This document shows, piece after piece, positions 11,430 through 21,869 of a stretch of DNA of 64,000 nucleotides; position 1 is the first letter of the stretch; each line of letters opens with the position of its first letter. The stretch is from Narthecium ossifragum (taxonomy: Eukaryota > Streptophyta > Magnoliopsida > Dioscoreales > Nartheciaceae), in assembly GCA_963920575.1 (NCBI GenBank), contig OY986967.1, positions 5,537,166 to 5,601,165 on the forward strand, read 5' to 3'. A model generated the notes under the pieces. It made no database searches and was not told where the DNA came from. It was given only the letters and a program-made list of their open reading frames with translations. Made by a program: the position numbers and the translations under genes.

Positions 11430-12548
11430 AATCTCCTCCTACAACTCTTGTCTAATTAGGACAGGCATCAAAATGGGACATTGAGTTTCTCCCAAGAAAA
11501 AGAAATAACATATCACAAATACTGAAAATAAGCTTGCCTTCCTAATTTCTTCCAATAGTGGAATAAAAAGCTACACACTCGCATATGAACTGAATAACAA
11601 CAAATAAAACTTTTCCTCCTCTATCATGAGTATAATCAATGTCTCTTTATTAGTGATGCCTAACTGCAAAAATCATTGAACAGGAATTGTTTTCTGACCA
11701 ATTCTTTTGTCATTGATACTTTGCTATTATTTGATTTTCATTTCTTCATATTTTGAACTTTAAACTTCCATACTAGTTTACATAAAAGATAGTAAAACCA
11801 AAGCTATGAAACTACACATGTAACCGCCAAAACTGCCAAACTACAATGTTTTGGTCTTGGTTAGGACGAAGTCACGTATGGCGAGAATGATAATAATGCT
11901 TCTACATAGATAAATTAAGAACCAATCTTGAAACATGCATGTAAAAGTAGCTGAGACAAAAAAAAAGGAATAAGCTTCCTTTAGCACATGAATTTGACTG
12001 TTTTTAAGTAAAACTTTTGTTGTGTCAAATAAACTGTATAGGAAGTTGAAAAAGAATCAATTGATAACTTCTCAAATTCAACCAAACAGGTAGTTTGAGA
12101 CAATATCCTTCAGCCTTGTTTAAGAAACAAAGTTATTTGATGACAACTTTAAGTTCTTATAGACAGAATAGAAGTGTATGTGAAAAATTTTCTACCTAGA
12201 AAATTTGCATGTTGTGAACCAAACTATGAATGTCAATAATAAACTCAACAGAAACATGCCAGAAGGAGCTGCCAATTGCTATTACCCAAATATGTTCAGG
12301 CCCCTATGGTTACCCACGAATAATATGGAGAACAACCCTTACACCTTGACAGATAAATGAAACCACAAATACACCAGACAAAAACCAATGTCTCTTTATT
12401 AGTGATGCCTAACTGCAAAAATCAATGGATCCATTACCTAGCTAGTAGTTCTACCCAAAAGCTACGAGAAAGCCACAGATTCGGATTATCAGATCCTAAA
12501 TACGACGCATCTCACTCGAAAGCTCAAAAAAAAAAGAGCTAAAAACCC
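11430..12548. other. AT-rich non-coding interior of the Harbinger element
   Basis: No coding frame is supported. It contains the 39-bp direct repeat given separately. It probably corresponds to the leader of the transposase gene. Bases 12549-13060 are GC-rich and could be promoter and 5' UTR. Confidence 0.45.
11637..12424. repeat. 39-bp exact direct repeat (11637-11675 and 12386-12424)
   Basis: The 39 bases beginning CAATGTCTCTTTATTAGTG and ending AAAAATCA occur twice, 749 bp apart, identically, inside otherwise unrelated AT-rich sequence. Such identity suggests a recent local copying event. Confidence 0.9.
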
Positions 12549-13290
12549 CTAAATCTCATTAAACCACAACTCGATACTAACAGATCGAGACCCTATTCCC
12601 ATCAAATCCAACAGGTTGAAGCACGGAAGATGTAGAAAGAAGAGATATGCTAGCCTTACGTGTGAGATCGAGACGAAATCCTCTCGGAGACACGGCGTCC
12701 TCGGCTCTAGCGACGAGATGTTATTTCTTCTCTTCTCTCTACGGCGAGGCCAAGCGACGAGAAACAAGAGATGATTCTGGAGAAATTTCCGGGTGACTCC
12801 TGTCGTATGGAAGAGTGGAGAGGGAGAACGAGGCCGGGGAGATAAAGACTGGTGGGAGGGGTAAAAGAGGAAGAACCGGTCGCCAATAAGGGTGGATTTG
12901 CCACCGACGGGGTACCCCCTGTCGTTGGCCAATGAGGGTGGAGGGGGAGTTGAGCAGCCGAGCGAAGGAGGAGAGGGGGAGGGTTTGTCGCTGCCAAATG
13001 GGGATTTGGGGTGGGTTCGGGATTATAAATCCGGGTGTTTAATCGGGTCACCAAATAGGGTATAAGGCTCCGACGGCCATCGACGGCAGTGCACCCATCA
13101 AGCAAATGGTGGTGTTCGAAATTAAGGGTGGTGGCTGGGAACAGGGATACACGTGTGAAGTTCTCGCTTAGTGTTTGGGGGTGGTGGAAAAGATGGCGTA
13201 TAGGCGTACAGCCCGTCGGCGAGCATACCATCACAAAGTCCAGTTCCAGCAAGTACTAGAGAATTAATCTCTTTGCTTGCTTGCTTAGTT

Positions 13291-13314
13291 CATCATCATC
13301 ATCATCATCATCAT
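13291..13314. repeat. (CAT)8 microsatellite
   Basis: Eight uninterrupted CAT units between the Harbinger element and the Pack-MULE. Poly-Ser or poly-Asp frames through it are artefacts. Confidence 0.95.
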
Positions 13315-13589
13315 GTAGTGATAATGAGTTAAGTTGCTCGTTAGCTAGATTTTTGTTTGGCTTAATTACACTTTTGGTACCTGTAAAATTTTGGATATAC
13401 CAATTTAGTACCTCTAGTTTTATAATTACGTTTTTAGTACCTATATTTATTGAAAATAACACATTTAATACCTGCCGTTAGACGCCGTTCTCCAGACTTG
13501 ATGGCAAACCGCTCACATGATATCATGTGAGCGGTTTTCAGTCAATTTTGACTGATTGGTTTTGCAACGTCATCTTCTCCGTCTCTAAT

Positions 13590-13700
13590 CTCACTTCTCT
13601 CTCTCCTCCCTCTCTCTTTCGTGCTTTCTCTCTCTCACTCGTCTCTCTCTCTCCCTCCCCTGTCTCTCCATCTCTCCTCTCTCCTCTCTGTCGGTGGTGA
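13590..13700. repeat. CT-rich low-complexity tract
   Basis: Mostly CTCTCT with CTCC interruptions; a GA-rich counterpart lies at 15145-15200 on the other side of the captured genes. Confidence 0.85.
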
Positions 13701-13705
13701 GTTGT

Positions 13706-13837
13706 CAGAAGGAGTCGGTGATGAAGTGCCTGTAGAGCACGTCGAGGTTTGGCCGGAAAGAATATGTGATGACCACCTCATGGCCTCTCTCGACAAGGAT
13801 GCATGCGACGTTCCCTGGCTTGAGTCCGGACATCCCG
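13706..13837 (-). pseudogene. Third captured fragment of unknown origin
   Basis: After the LTP homology the same frame continues with VERGHEVVITYSFRPNLDVL and ends at a stop at 13706. This is not the normal LTP C-terminus, so a second junction is likely near 13838. I do not recognise its source. It is followed on the minus strand by a CT-repeat rich segment (13700-13590) running into the terminal repeat. Confidence 0.4.
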
Positions 13838-14061
13838 GCGACGGCCTGTTTCAGGCAGCCGCAGGCGGCCTGGCGGCCCGGGGTGGTCCTGGCCGCGGAG
13901 TTCAGGCCTCGCACGCCATTGCAGCAAGCCGCTGACACGACTCCTCCGTTGGTCGCGTAGCTGATGCATGGCCTCAGGTACCCAATCACGGCGCCGCATG
14001 TGATCGCCGTCGATGCCTCCCGGGCGCCGGCAACCAGCATGCAGGCGATCTTTAGAGGCAT
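13838..14061 (-). pseudogene. Non-specific lipid-transfer protein (type 1) fragment captured by the Pack-MULE
   Basis: Minus strand from 14061: the tail of a signal peptide (KIACMLVAGA), then ITCG, RPCI, AACCNGVRGLNSAA, RQAACGCLKQA and SGLKPGN. This is the order and spacing of the first six of eight cysteines of type 1 plant LTPs (C, C, CC, CXC). The last two cysteines and the end of the protein are missing. The frame is open from 14061 to 13706 and passes into the next fragment. The family binds and carries lipids in the cell wall space; this piece lacks the complete disulfide cage. Confidence 0.85.
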
Positions 14062-14079
14062 GGATGATAGATGTCATAT

Positions 14080-14725
14080 GGAAACCATCAAGCAGAGCAA
14101 TGTTCTCTTTGATGACCTCGCTGAACACCTCGTTCCTATCTTCTCTAGCAAATTTCCCACAGACAATTCTGTAGATGATATCATTGGCAAAGCTGTACAG
14201 GATCTTGGTTACATTCACCGGAGATGTCGGCGAAGAAGAGATCTTTTTGATCATGAGAGCCACTTCCTCCTCTCTGGCCGGCCGGAAGGACTGCACTCTC
14301 TTGGAGCTCAACAGGTGGGCGTTGGAGACCTTTCTCAGCTGCCTCCAGTGATCGCCGTAGGGTGAGAAGGCCATGTCGGCGCCGCCGTAGAGGAGTATCT
14401 TGGCTGCCTTCAGAGAGGGCCGCTGCTGGTGAAGACGAGATCATGGGTTTTCATGATCTCTCGTGCCACCTCCATGGACGAGACGATGATGGTCGGCACA
14501 TGGCCGAGGTGGAGGAGCATGAGCGGCCCGTTCTGCCGTGCAAGAGCTCGGAGAGATCGGTGAGGCAGCGAGCCGAGCTGGTGGAGGTTTCCTATTAGGG
14601 GAAGCTTTGGTGGAGAAGGTGGCTGCAGCTGACTTCTTCTCTTTACTCTTTTGGTCCTCACAAGAAGTAGTGAAACTAATAAGAGAAGAGCAAGCCATGA
14701 GAATTGAGAAAGCTAGCAGAAACAT
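14080..14725 (-). pseudogene. Cytochrome P450 (CYP71-like) first-exon fragment captured by the Pack-MULE
   Basis: From ATG at 14725 the minus strand encodes a membrane anchor ([16 protein letters not shown]), then the proline hinge [17 protein letters not shown], the beta-1 region (GPLMLLHLG) and the helix-C motif GDHWRQLRK near 14345, up to ENIALLDGFHM near 14090. This is the N-terminal 40% or so of a microsomal plant P450. The I-helix, ExxR and haem-binding cysteine regions are absent. Two frame changes are visible, near 14650 and near 14425. The fragment then runs into the lipid-transfer-protein piece. It cannot make an active oxygenase. Confidence 0.85.
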
Positions 14726-14939
14726 TGTGTACTCTGCAGCAGCTATTTCAGTCCTGAACCCCTGTTTTATAGTGAAAGATGGATGTAAAGATCCATGCCT
14801 GACATCTATCATCTTCATCTATGTAAAGATCCACCTTCGACTCGGTCCTGGCCGGCTGCGTGCTGGTGCTCTTCTCGGGCGACTCGTTCACCTGGCGGGA
14901 GAGGAGAGGAGCTATCGCATGGAGTTTTGATTTAAGGAT

Positions 14940-15240
14940 AGCATGACGTCAGCGTAGATAACTATGGTGCATGTCGAACTACTGGGAAGTAATGAATAAT
15001 CTGCCTGCCATAAATATACGCTAGAGCAGTGGGTAGACAGCGATGAAGGTTGGTGAGACGACAGCCGGCGATGAAGGTTGGTGAGACGAGGCCGGCGATC
15101 ACACCGTGGCCATTGAAGCCCACCGTCGAGTTCATTGCCTGTGACCGAGAGAGAGAGCACGGTAGAGAGAGAGGGAGGAGAGAGAGCAGAGAGATTAGAG
15201 ATTAAATATGGTGATGAGGTGGCAAAACCTGTGTGACCGG
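14940..15240. other. Pack-MULE interior without a recognised gene
   Basis: Contains a short direct repeat (AGCGATGAAGGTTGGTGAGACGA, near 15038 and 15066, the second with GG for AG) and a GA-rich tract. No coding frame is supported. Confidence 0.5.
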
Positions 15241-16562
15241 TAGGGGTGAGCAGAACCGAACCGAAACCGAAAAACCGAACCGAACCGAATTAGTTCGGTC
15301 CAATCGGTTCGGTTTTTCGGTTCAAACGGTTCGGTTCGGTTTTTAAATATATCAATAATTCGGTGTTCGGTTCGATTCGGTTCTGGATTTACAAATTCGG
15401 TTTAAAACCGAAAAACCGAACTAATTTAACATGGTCTAACCCAAAAAACCCGGTCCGGTATAGTTGGTCTAACCCATCGGGATCCACAGCCACAGCCCAC
15501 AGGCCATAGGCTGGCAGGCCGCAACCACTCTTCCACGGCCTTTAGCATTGACCTTTCTCCAATTCTCCTTCTCAATTCTCATTTCTCACCCACTATTCTT
15601 TTCTAACCTACCTGACAGTGCTCTGCTGACCGCCTGACACCTCCGCGTACCGCGGCTCCGCCGCCTCTCGCCTCCAACGGCCAACGGGTTCGACGACGAC
15701 GACGAGGCCCTGTGCTCTGCTGACACCTCCGCGGCTCCGCCGCCTCTCGCCTCCAACGGGTTCGACGAGGCCCTGTGCTCCTCCTCTGCTCGCCTCCGCC
15801 TCCAACCCCTCCAGGCCGGATCCTTCCCTCCCACCACCACCAGCATTGTCTCTGCCTCTGGCCTCCAACGGGTTCGACGACGACGACGAGGCCCTATGAT
15901 AATTATTTGCAGGTATTTATGATACAGTGGGTCTGCAAAAGTGATGGATTGAAAGAGTATTGTGTGCAGGACTGTCAGCATTCCAACGAATGAACTGGAG
16001 GAAAGACAGTGTGGTGAGCATCTCATTAGAGTTCCTTCCTTTGGGATGTTTCTTTCTCTCTCTTTTGGCCTCGGATGCCCAGCCATGCTTTCTCTCTTTT
16101 TTTTTTGGTCCCATCATAAAATTAGTACTCTTTTGCTGTATAGCTATAGAAACGGTTGAGTTTATATGTTTATAATTCTGACTAAGACTTAATTTATTTG
16201 ATAAATGGGAATGAGAACATACGTTGCACTCTTTTCTCAGTGTTGCACCATAACTTCCCATTGTTGCCATTGCTGGAGTTTGTAAAATTTGTACAAGGAA
16301 CTGAGAATGTCAGCTGAGAGTCTTTAATTTTTTTATTATAAAAAGTTCGGTTTTTAGGGATTTGGACCGAACAATTTCGGTTCGGTTCGGTTATTTAATA
16401 ACTTCAGTTCGGTTCGGTTCTTTTAAATGTGCTTTTGAAAACTTCGGTTCGGTTCTTTAAGAAAGTTCGGTTCGGTTCGGTTCTCAAATTTCTGGACCGA
16501 ATAAAGTTCGGTTTTTCGGTTCTGGACCGAAGACCGAACCGAAAACCGAACGCTCACCCCTA
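15241..16562. mobile_element. hAT-type non-autonomous transposon with cargo (1322 bp)
   Basis: Flanked by the 8-bp duplication GTGACCGG (15233-15240 and 16563-16570). The ends are TAGGGGTGAGC and the inverse GCTCACCCCTA. Long subterminal regions consist of GGTTCGGTT / AACCGAACC words (15255-15420 and 16345-16555), a common transposase-binding arrangement. An 8-bp duplication is diagnostic of hAT. The middle (about 15470-16330) is different, GC-rich, and looks captured. Confidence 0.88.
15600..16020 (+). pseudogene. Captured GC-rich gene-like fragment inside the hAT element
   Basis: The plus frame through 15655-15895 is open and repeats LASNGFD and DEALCS about two to three times (unit word CTCCAACGGGTTCGACGA at about 15690, 15752 and 15862). 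It is followed by splice-like strings TTTGCAG/GT at 15912, TGTGCAG at 15969 and GTGGTGAGC at 16013. This resembles the start of a spliced plant gene. I do not recognise the product, and minus-strand frames are also open because the region is GC-rich. Confidence 0.35.
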
Positions 16563-16718
16563 GTGACCGGTTTGCCGTTTGACGTCGTTAGACGGTCGGA
16601 TCAGAACGAAGCGATTTTAATAGTATAGGTACTAAAAACGTAATTATAAAACTAGAGTTAGTAAGTGATATATTTAAAATTTTACAGGTACCAAAAGTGT
16701 AATTAAATCTTTTAGTTT

Positions 16719-16957
16719 TGTTTTGGTTTTTTTTCTCAGTTTGTTTGTTTGTCATTCAATATATATGTGGTTGAATGGCAATAAATTAAAGAGGGACCAT
16801 CAATGCTTATTCATAGACAAATATGAATAAGAGGAACCACCAAACTCTTTTTTATAGTAGGACTGGAATAATTTGCAGTAGTACTCTTATTCATAGACAA
16901 ATATGCTATGCATGCCGATCTTTATTCATGGATATTAATATTAGGGAGATTTATCAA
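16719..16957. other. Short AT-rich spacer
   Basis: No feature recognised between the Pack-MULE target duplication and the first sequence shared with the MULE. Confidence 0.5.
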
Positions 16958-18121
16958 GGGATAATGATTGAATAGTCCTTTTTACATAAACTTTTTCTTC
17001 TCTAGTCTAGATATAAGTTTTTGCTCCTTTTAGACCCTTGTCCGATTATTATGGTATGTTAGTACATATTTTATGATCAAAATACCCTTTCCAACCCGAT
17101 ATACACAGATCTTGTGTCGGTTACGATTTAAATCACGGTTCTCGTCTTATGTTCTTCTTCCTCTTGAAGACCGTCCCCATCGCCATGTATCCGATCTTCT
17201 CTATTGCCCTTTGTTGCCGTCTCCATCACCCTGGCCCTAGCTAGATCGCGTTGTTGCCGTCTCCATCGCTCTAGTAGCCAATCTTCTCTATTGCCCTACT
17301 TCGCGTACTATCACATTGTTACATGTCGGCCTTGTCAACTTCATATTCGAGCTTCTCTATTGTCCTAGATCGTTTAGTTACTGTTAATTTCATATTTGAG
17401 ATTCCTTATTGATCTACATCTCGTTGTTGCCATCACCATCGCCGCCCTGGTCTCCGAGGTACCTATTGCTCTTTACCTTTGATGAGTTTTTATTGATTAC
17501 ATGAAGCAAGTCCTTGGATCAAATTCAATCATGCTCAGATAAGGTCTTCATCTATGCATCTACTACGTGTGGGACTATATGTATGCATTTACTTTCCATT
17601 AAATTGGTAGTTAAGTATTTGATAGTTACTTTCCAGTAACAAATAGTTAAGCAGCTAGTAGTTACTTTCCATTAATTGATAGTAAAGTATCTACCAATTA
17701 CTTCACTATCAGTTAATGGCCAATATCTAGTAGTTACTTTCTACTAACTAATAGTAAAGCAACTGGTAGTTACTTTCCATGAAATGACTGTCAAGTAACT
17801 GGTAGTTACTTTCTACTAACTGATAGTTAAGCAACTAGTAGTTACTTTCTATGAAATCACAGACAAGTAACTGGTAGTTACTTTCCAATAATTGATAGTT
17901 ACTTTCTAATAACTGAGGACAAAAGATATGATTAGTCAAGTAACTGGTAGTTACTTTCTACCAACTGATAGTTAAGCAACTGGTAGTTACTTTCCATGAA
18001 ATCACAGTCAAGTAACTGGTAGTTACTTTCCAACAACTGATCGTAAAACAACTGGTATTTTTTATATGAACTGGTAGTGAAGCAATTGGTGATACTTTTA
18101 TTTGATTTGTGTCTTTTGTAG
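16958..18121 (+). promoter_or_regulatory. 5' region and first intron-like segment of the MULE transposase gene
   Basis: Starts with the motif GGGATAATGATTGAATAGTCC that recurs at 58772 and 62639. Bases 17140-17460 are CT-rich with repeated CTCTATTGCCCT and GTTGCCGTCTCCATC words, as in a plant leader. Bases 17590-18090 are the minisatellite. An acceptor (TTTTGTAG at 18114-18121) precedes the first transposase exon. No TATA box can be chosen with confidence. Confidence 0.45.
17590..18090. repeat. Minisatellite array 1 (core TGGTAGTTACTTTCC)
   Basis: Many imperfect units of CTGGTAGTTACTTTCCA, separated by ACTAATAGTTAAGCA-like spacers, just upstream of the first recognised transposase exon. Read on the plus strand. 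Confidence 0.9.
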
Positions 18122-19060
18122 GGTTGATGATGGGTGAGAAATTGTTGTTACTGTTCCAATATGGCAATGAGACTATAATCCGTTTACTTGAAATGGTCAG
18201 ATCATATTATGGAGCTGTAGGAATTGTTTGTGATAAGTGGCCAAACTTGTCTTCAGACAATACGTGTCTATCTTATTCGATACATGAACACTCGAAGTGT
18301 GTTCTTGAATCTGAATATGGTTTTGACAGCATGGTATGTATTGCATCATCAATTCACATAGAAAGATTAGTTGTAGATGTTTGGAGCAAGGATGAGAGCA
18401 TATCGGGCAGCAAGGTTGATGATGCTTCTTCTTCCCATGAATCTGGTTATGATGTCGATGAGGAGGTTGATCTCCTTCCATCCTTTTGTCATCATCCGAA
18501 GAAGGTATTGAAAACATTTGGTTGGGACAGGGCCATTCATGCGGTGGGTGAAATGTTTGAAGGTGGTGCTAAGGAATTCCGTCTATGTCTTCAGAAGCTG
18601 ATAGTAGAGTCTGGATATGATTATAAGTATGTGAAGAATAATAACGTGACTGTGTCTGCAGAATGCTCACAAAAGTTGTTAACTGGTTGTCAGTGGTTTG
18701 TAAAAGGTCGTTGTCAGCAGAGCGATGGTTTCTTTTATGTTAAGAAGTTTCACAATGCGCATACGTGTGGCTCTGGATCCCTATCTGTGAGACATAAACG
18801 CATGACTACAGATCTCGTGGCGTGTTTGATACAAGACTAGGTGCGGATAAAGCCAAGCCTTCGACCTATTGAAGTTAAGGATTCATTTCATTCTGATTAT
18901 GGTGTGAGAATTTCCTACCGCAATGCGTGGAAAGGTGTCGAAAAGGCGAAGAAGGTTGATTCTGATTATGGTATTGATGCTGTAGGTTTATATGGCACAC
19001 ATCTTAAGAGCAAGTTCAAGGGGCAACTGCTGTCCGCCGCAGGAAAAGATGGCAATGAAG
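18122..19060 (+). pseudogene. MULE transposase, N-terminal exon (copy A)
   Basis: The exon follows an AG acceptor and starts at ATG 18127 (MMGEKLLLLFQYGNE). It contains an acidic linker (EEVDLLPSF near 18460), then the MuDR-type DNA-binding region: FEGGAKEFRLCLQKLI, ECSQKLLTGCQWFVKGRC and FHNAHTC, with the Cys/His spacing of a WRKY-like zinc fold. Then PSLRPIEVKDSFHSDYG and ISYRNAWKG follow. An in-frame TAG at 18838-18840 interrupts it. At the first catalytic position of the DDE domain the frame reads LYGTHLK, where this family has DGTHLK, so the acid is lost. The exon ends GAAG at 19060 before GT. Confidence 0.85.
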
Positions 19061-19089
19061 GTTAGAATTCTGTATTGATGCTGTAGGTT

Positions 19090-19584
19090 TATATGTTCAC
19101 TGGTAGTTACTTTCCAGTTCACTGGTAGTTACTTTCCAATTCACTGGTAGTTACTTTCCAATTCACTGGTAATTACGTTCCAAAATAAAACATTTGACGT
19201 TAAACTGGTAGTTACTTTCCAATATTGCATTTACTTTCAAGCTTAATGGTAGTTACTTTCCAGAATAAAGCATTGAACTGGTAGTTACTTTCCAGTTCAC
19301 TGGTAGTTACGTTCTAGAAGAAAACATTGAATTGATAATTACTTTCCAGTTCACTGGTAGTTACGTTCTAGAATAAAACATTGAATTGGTAGTTACTTTC
19401 CAGTTCACTGGTAGTTAATTTCATGCTTAACGATAGTTACTTTCACTGGTAGTTATATTCCAGAATAAAACATTGAACATTGTAAAGTAACTACCATATG
19501 TCACGATTGAAATGGTACTATCATCTCTAAAGCCGGAAAGTAAATAATCTCAAATAACATATCTCAAGTAACATATGGAAAGTA
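19090..19584. repeat. Minisatellite array 2, in the transposase intron
   Basis: Plus-strand units of CACTGGTAGTTACTTTCCAGTT alternating with AATAAAACATTGAA spacers, then a few inverted units (GTAAAGTAACTACC, from about 19483). Confidence 0.9.
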
Positions 19585-20189
19585 ACTACTGTTCAACAAT
19601 AAAATCGCTATCTCGGGGTGAGATGTTTGCCCATTTTATTGTGATCAAAAATCAATTTACATGTGGTGGGAGATTGTGAGAACAGCACTCCTGAGTTCCC
19701 TGTATCATCACAAGCTGCATATCTCTTTCTCTTTGGACATGCATACTCATGATGAGACTGGTAACTCATCATTTACATCCCCATAGGGAAGACCCCTAAT
19801 TAAGGATCCGAGACTTAAAAATCCTATTACATTATCTAAAAAGGGAAAGGAAGAAGTACAAGGGTATTGGGTGGAGGCTTCGCCACCCGATACCCTTGTT
19901 GGTGTTGATCTACCTTGGTCTTCCTTCTTAATCTCCTGGGAGTTATTGCAGGTCTTCAAAATTGATAGAGGCTCGGTTGGGGGATCCCCAAGAGCTGAAG
20001 AATTTGTTGTAGGACCTCGTCAATTTGATGAAGGACTTGCTCTAGGAGTTGGTAATGGGCTTGATGTGGATCCTGCAGGAGCTGCTGGAGGACTTGGTGT
20101 CGGATCCTTGGGAGTTGATGAAGGAGTTGCTTTAAGATCTCCAAAAGTTGGTGAAGGATTTCCAGAGTTGGAGAAACTTCAAGAATCAA

Positions 20190-20440
20190 TAGCGACTTCC
20201 AGCGGGTGGATTTAAGTCCACGTGGGTTTCGCCAACTCCCAGCGGGTAGATTTAAGTCCACGTGGGTTTTCCTGATTCTTGAAGAACTTTCAGGAACACG
20301 AAGAACGCTAGATCCCGCGAGTGGATCTGGATCCACCCGGATCTTGTTAATCCTTCAAGAACTTCAAGAATCAATAATGACTCCCAACGTGTGGATTTAA
20401 GTTCACGTGGGCTTTCCTGATTCTTGAAGAACTTTAAAGA
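20190..20440. repeat. Tandem repeat in the solo LTR
   Basis: Three imperfect units containing GGATTTAAGTCCACGTGGGTTT and, in two of them, CCTGATTCTTGAAGAACTTT. The word CCACGTGG is a perfect 8-bp palindrome with a G-box core (CACGTG), in two of the three units. Confidence 0.8.
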
Positions 20441-20548
20441 ACACGAAGAACAAATTTTAGATTTTCAGAGCTCAGCCTCCTCTCTTTTAGAGTGTGGCTT
20501 TGCTCTCAAATACCTCTCGCTCCTCTTGCCTTCACCCCCCGCCCCCTC

Positions 20549-20556
20549 TATTTATA
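20549..20556 (-). promoter_or_regulatory. TATA box of the solo LTR
   Basis: TATAAATA on the minus strand, followed by a leader rich in G and A on the minus side (20540-20460), about 110 bp from the G-box palindromes. Confidence 0.5.
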
Positions 20557-20625
20557 GGTGTTAGGAGAGGTTTAGGCGGAATTTTTGAATTCGAAAAGTT
20601 GTTCGCACGGCTGAGAGATCAAAAG

Positions 20626-21329
20626 TAGGGATGGCAACTGAGCGGATTGGGGCGGGGATCTTCAAAACCGCCCCATTCCCCATTAAAAAACCATGCCCCA
20701 AAACCGCCCCATTCCCCACGGGGATTAGCAGGTTCGTACTGTCCCCATACCAAACGGGGTTCGGGGAACCACGAATCACCACGGTTTAGTATAGACACTT
20801 ACAAAATCATAATCATGAATAATTCTCAAACCATTGAACCACATCTAAAGATTCTATATCGCAATTGACTAAATAGTTTGGTCCAAGTACTACATCACTC
20901 ACTACGCAACCGGGTTTAATATGTTTAAATATAACTAAATCCAAAAAAAGTATAAAGATTAGAGAAAAATAACTTAGCGATTCAAAAAAACTCTTGGTAA
21001 AACACCATTGAGAACAAAAAAAAAACCACGGGTGAATCCTTCTTTAGCGTGTGAAAAGCTCTAACTTCACCCACTAACCCCACTTCTAAACACTAATCCC
21101 ACTACTATATAGGGTATTTTAGTAATTTAATTGTCGGGGCGGGGCAGATATGAGACGGGGCGGGGAATCGGTCCGGGGAAAAACCTATACCAAACTTACC
21201 CCATTCCCCGCGGGGATCTATTGGGTTCTACCAAACCCATATCTACGGGGCAAAATCACGAATTTGGGGTAAGGAATCGGGGCGGAACGGTTCGATTCCC
21301 CATCGGTTAGGTACAAATTGCCATCCCTA
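20626..21329. mobile_element. hAT MITE (704 bp) in the solo LTR
   Basis: Flanked by the exact 8-bp duplication ATCAAAAG (20618-20625 and 21330-21337). The ends are TAGGGATGGCAA and the inverse TTGCCATCCCTA. Subterminal words CCGCCCCATTCCCC and GGGGCGGGGA occur in inverted orientation near both ends. No coding capacity. Confidence 0.92.
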
Positions 21330-21869
21330 ATCAAAAGCTTAGGATGAGATTAGATCTTCTCATTATATTTGATTACTTTTTTTAATCCTTGGAAACACGT
21401 GTGCGTAGGAGGGCTACTGAGGGGAGATCAATTTGTTGGGAGACATGGATGTTGCTCCCTCGGAACTTTATCCTTAAGTTACACCCTACTTCAATTAGAT
21501 GCCACGTCTGGTTTGTTGGGAGGCATGGTTATGTTGCTCCCTCGGAACTTTGTCTTAAGTTACACCCTACTTCAATTATATGCTGCCACGTTACATTTCA
21601 TAATGCTGATAGAAAGCTTGGGTGTGGGCATGCACATGCATACTTTGATTTAGGTCGGTTAGTCTGATTTTGGATTTAAATTTTGGTTGGGGAGCTCAGA
21701 TTTGAGTGGTTAAGAGGTAGGATTTAGGTGGTTTAGATTTAGGATCAGACATATCAAATTTATTTGAATTCAAATCATGAATTTAAATTTCACAAATTTC
21801 ACATATTTGTTCGAATTTTGAATATTTTCTTGAATATTTAAATATTTGAACATATCGTAGACAATTTAC

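Larger units (their letters stand above)
9633..13062 (-). mobile_element. PIF/Harbinger DNA transposon, internally deleted (3430 bp)
   Basis: Both sides carry the 3-bp duplication TAA (9630-9632 and 13063-13065), which is the target preference of this superfamily. The left end TGCCCCGTTTGGGCACCCG pairs imperfectly with the inverse of the right end (TACCCTATTTGGTGACCCG), and similarity continues to GGATTTATAAT, about 38 bp. Inside are, on the minus strand, the beginning of a Harbinger transposase and the end of its Myb/SANT partner gene. The catalytic part of the transposase is absent, so the copy is non-autonomous. Confidence 0.85.
13359..16709 (-). mobile_element. Pack-MULE with long terminal inverted repeats
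   Basis: The left end (13359 onward: GGCTTAATTACACTTTTGG, then GTACCTGTAAAATTTT, then CTCTAGTTTTATAATTACG) returns inverted at the right end (16709 back to about 16600). This gives inverted repeats of roughly 90-100 bp. Possible 9-bp target duplications are TTTTTGTTT (13350-13358) and TTTTAGTTT (16710-16718), with one mismatch. Long inverted repeats and a 9-bp duplication are Mutator traits. There is no transposase. The inside holds pieces of at least two plant genes, so this is a gene-capturing Mutator element. A hAT element is nested at 15241-16562. Confidence 0.8.

Noticed and set aside
13281..13481. Open frame with poly-Ser (plus) or poly-Asp (minus)
   Set aside because: It is the CAT microsatellite plus the terminal repeat of the Pack-MULE.
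15586..16086. Minus-strand Arg/Gly-rich frame in the hAT element
   Set aside because: GC-rich shadow of the plus-strand repeat; splice-like signals favour the plus strand.
16958..16996. The 39-base motif as a proven terminal inverted repeat of the MULE
   Set aside because: No inverted partner was found at the right side; all three copies have the same orientation.
19871..20336. Leu/Gly-rich open frames in the solo LTR
   Set aside because: Produced by the tandem repeats of the LTR; no protein family recognised.
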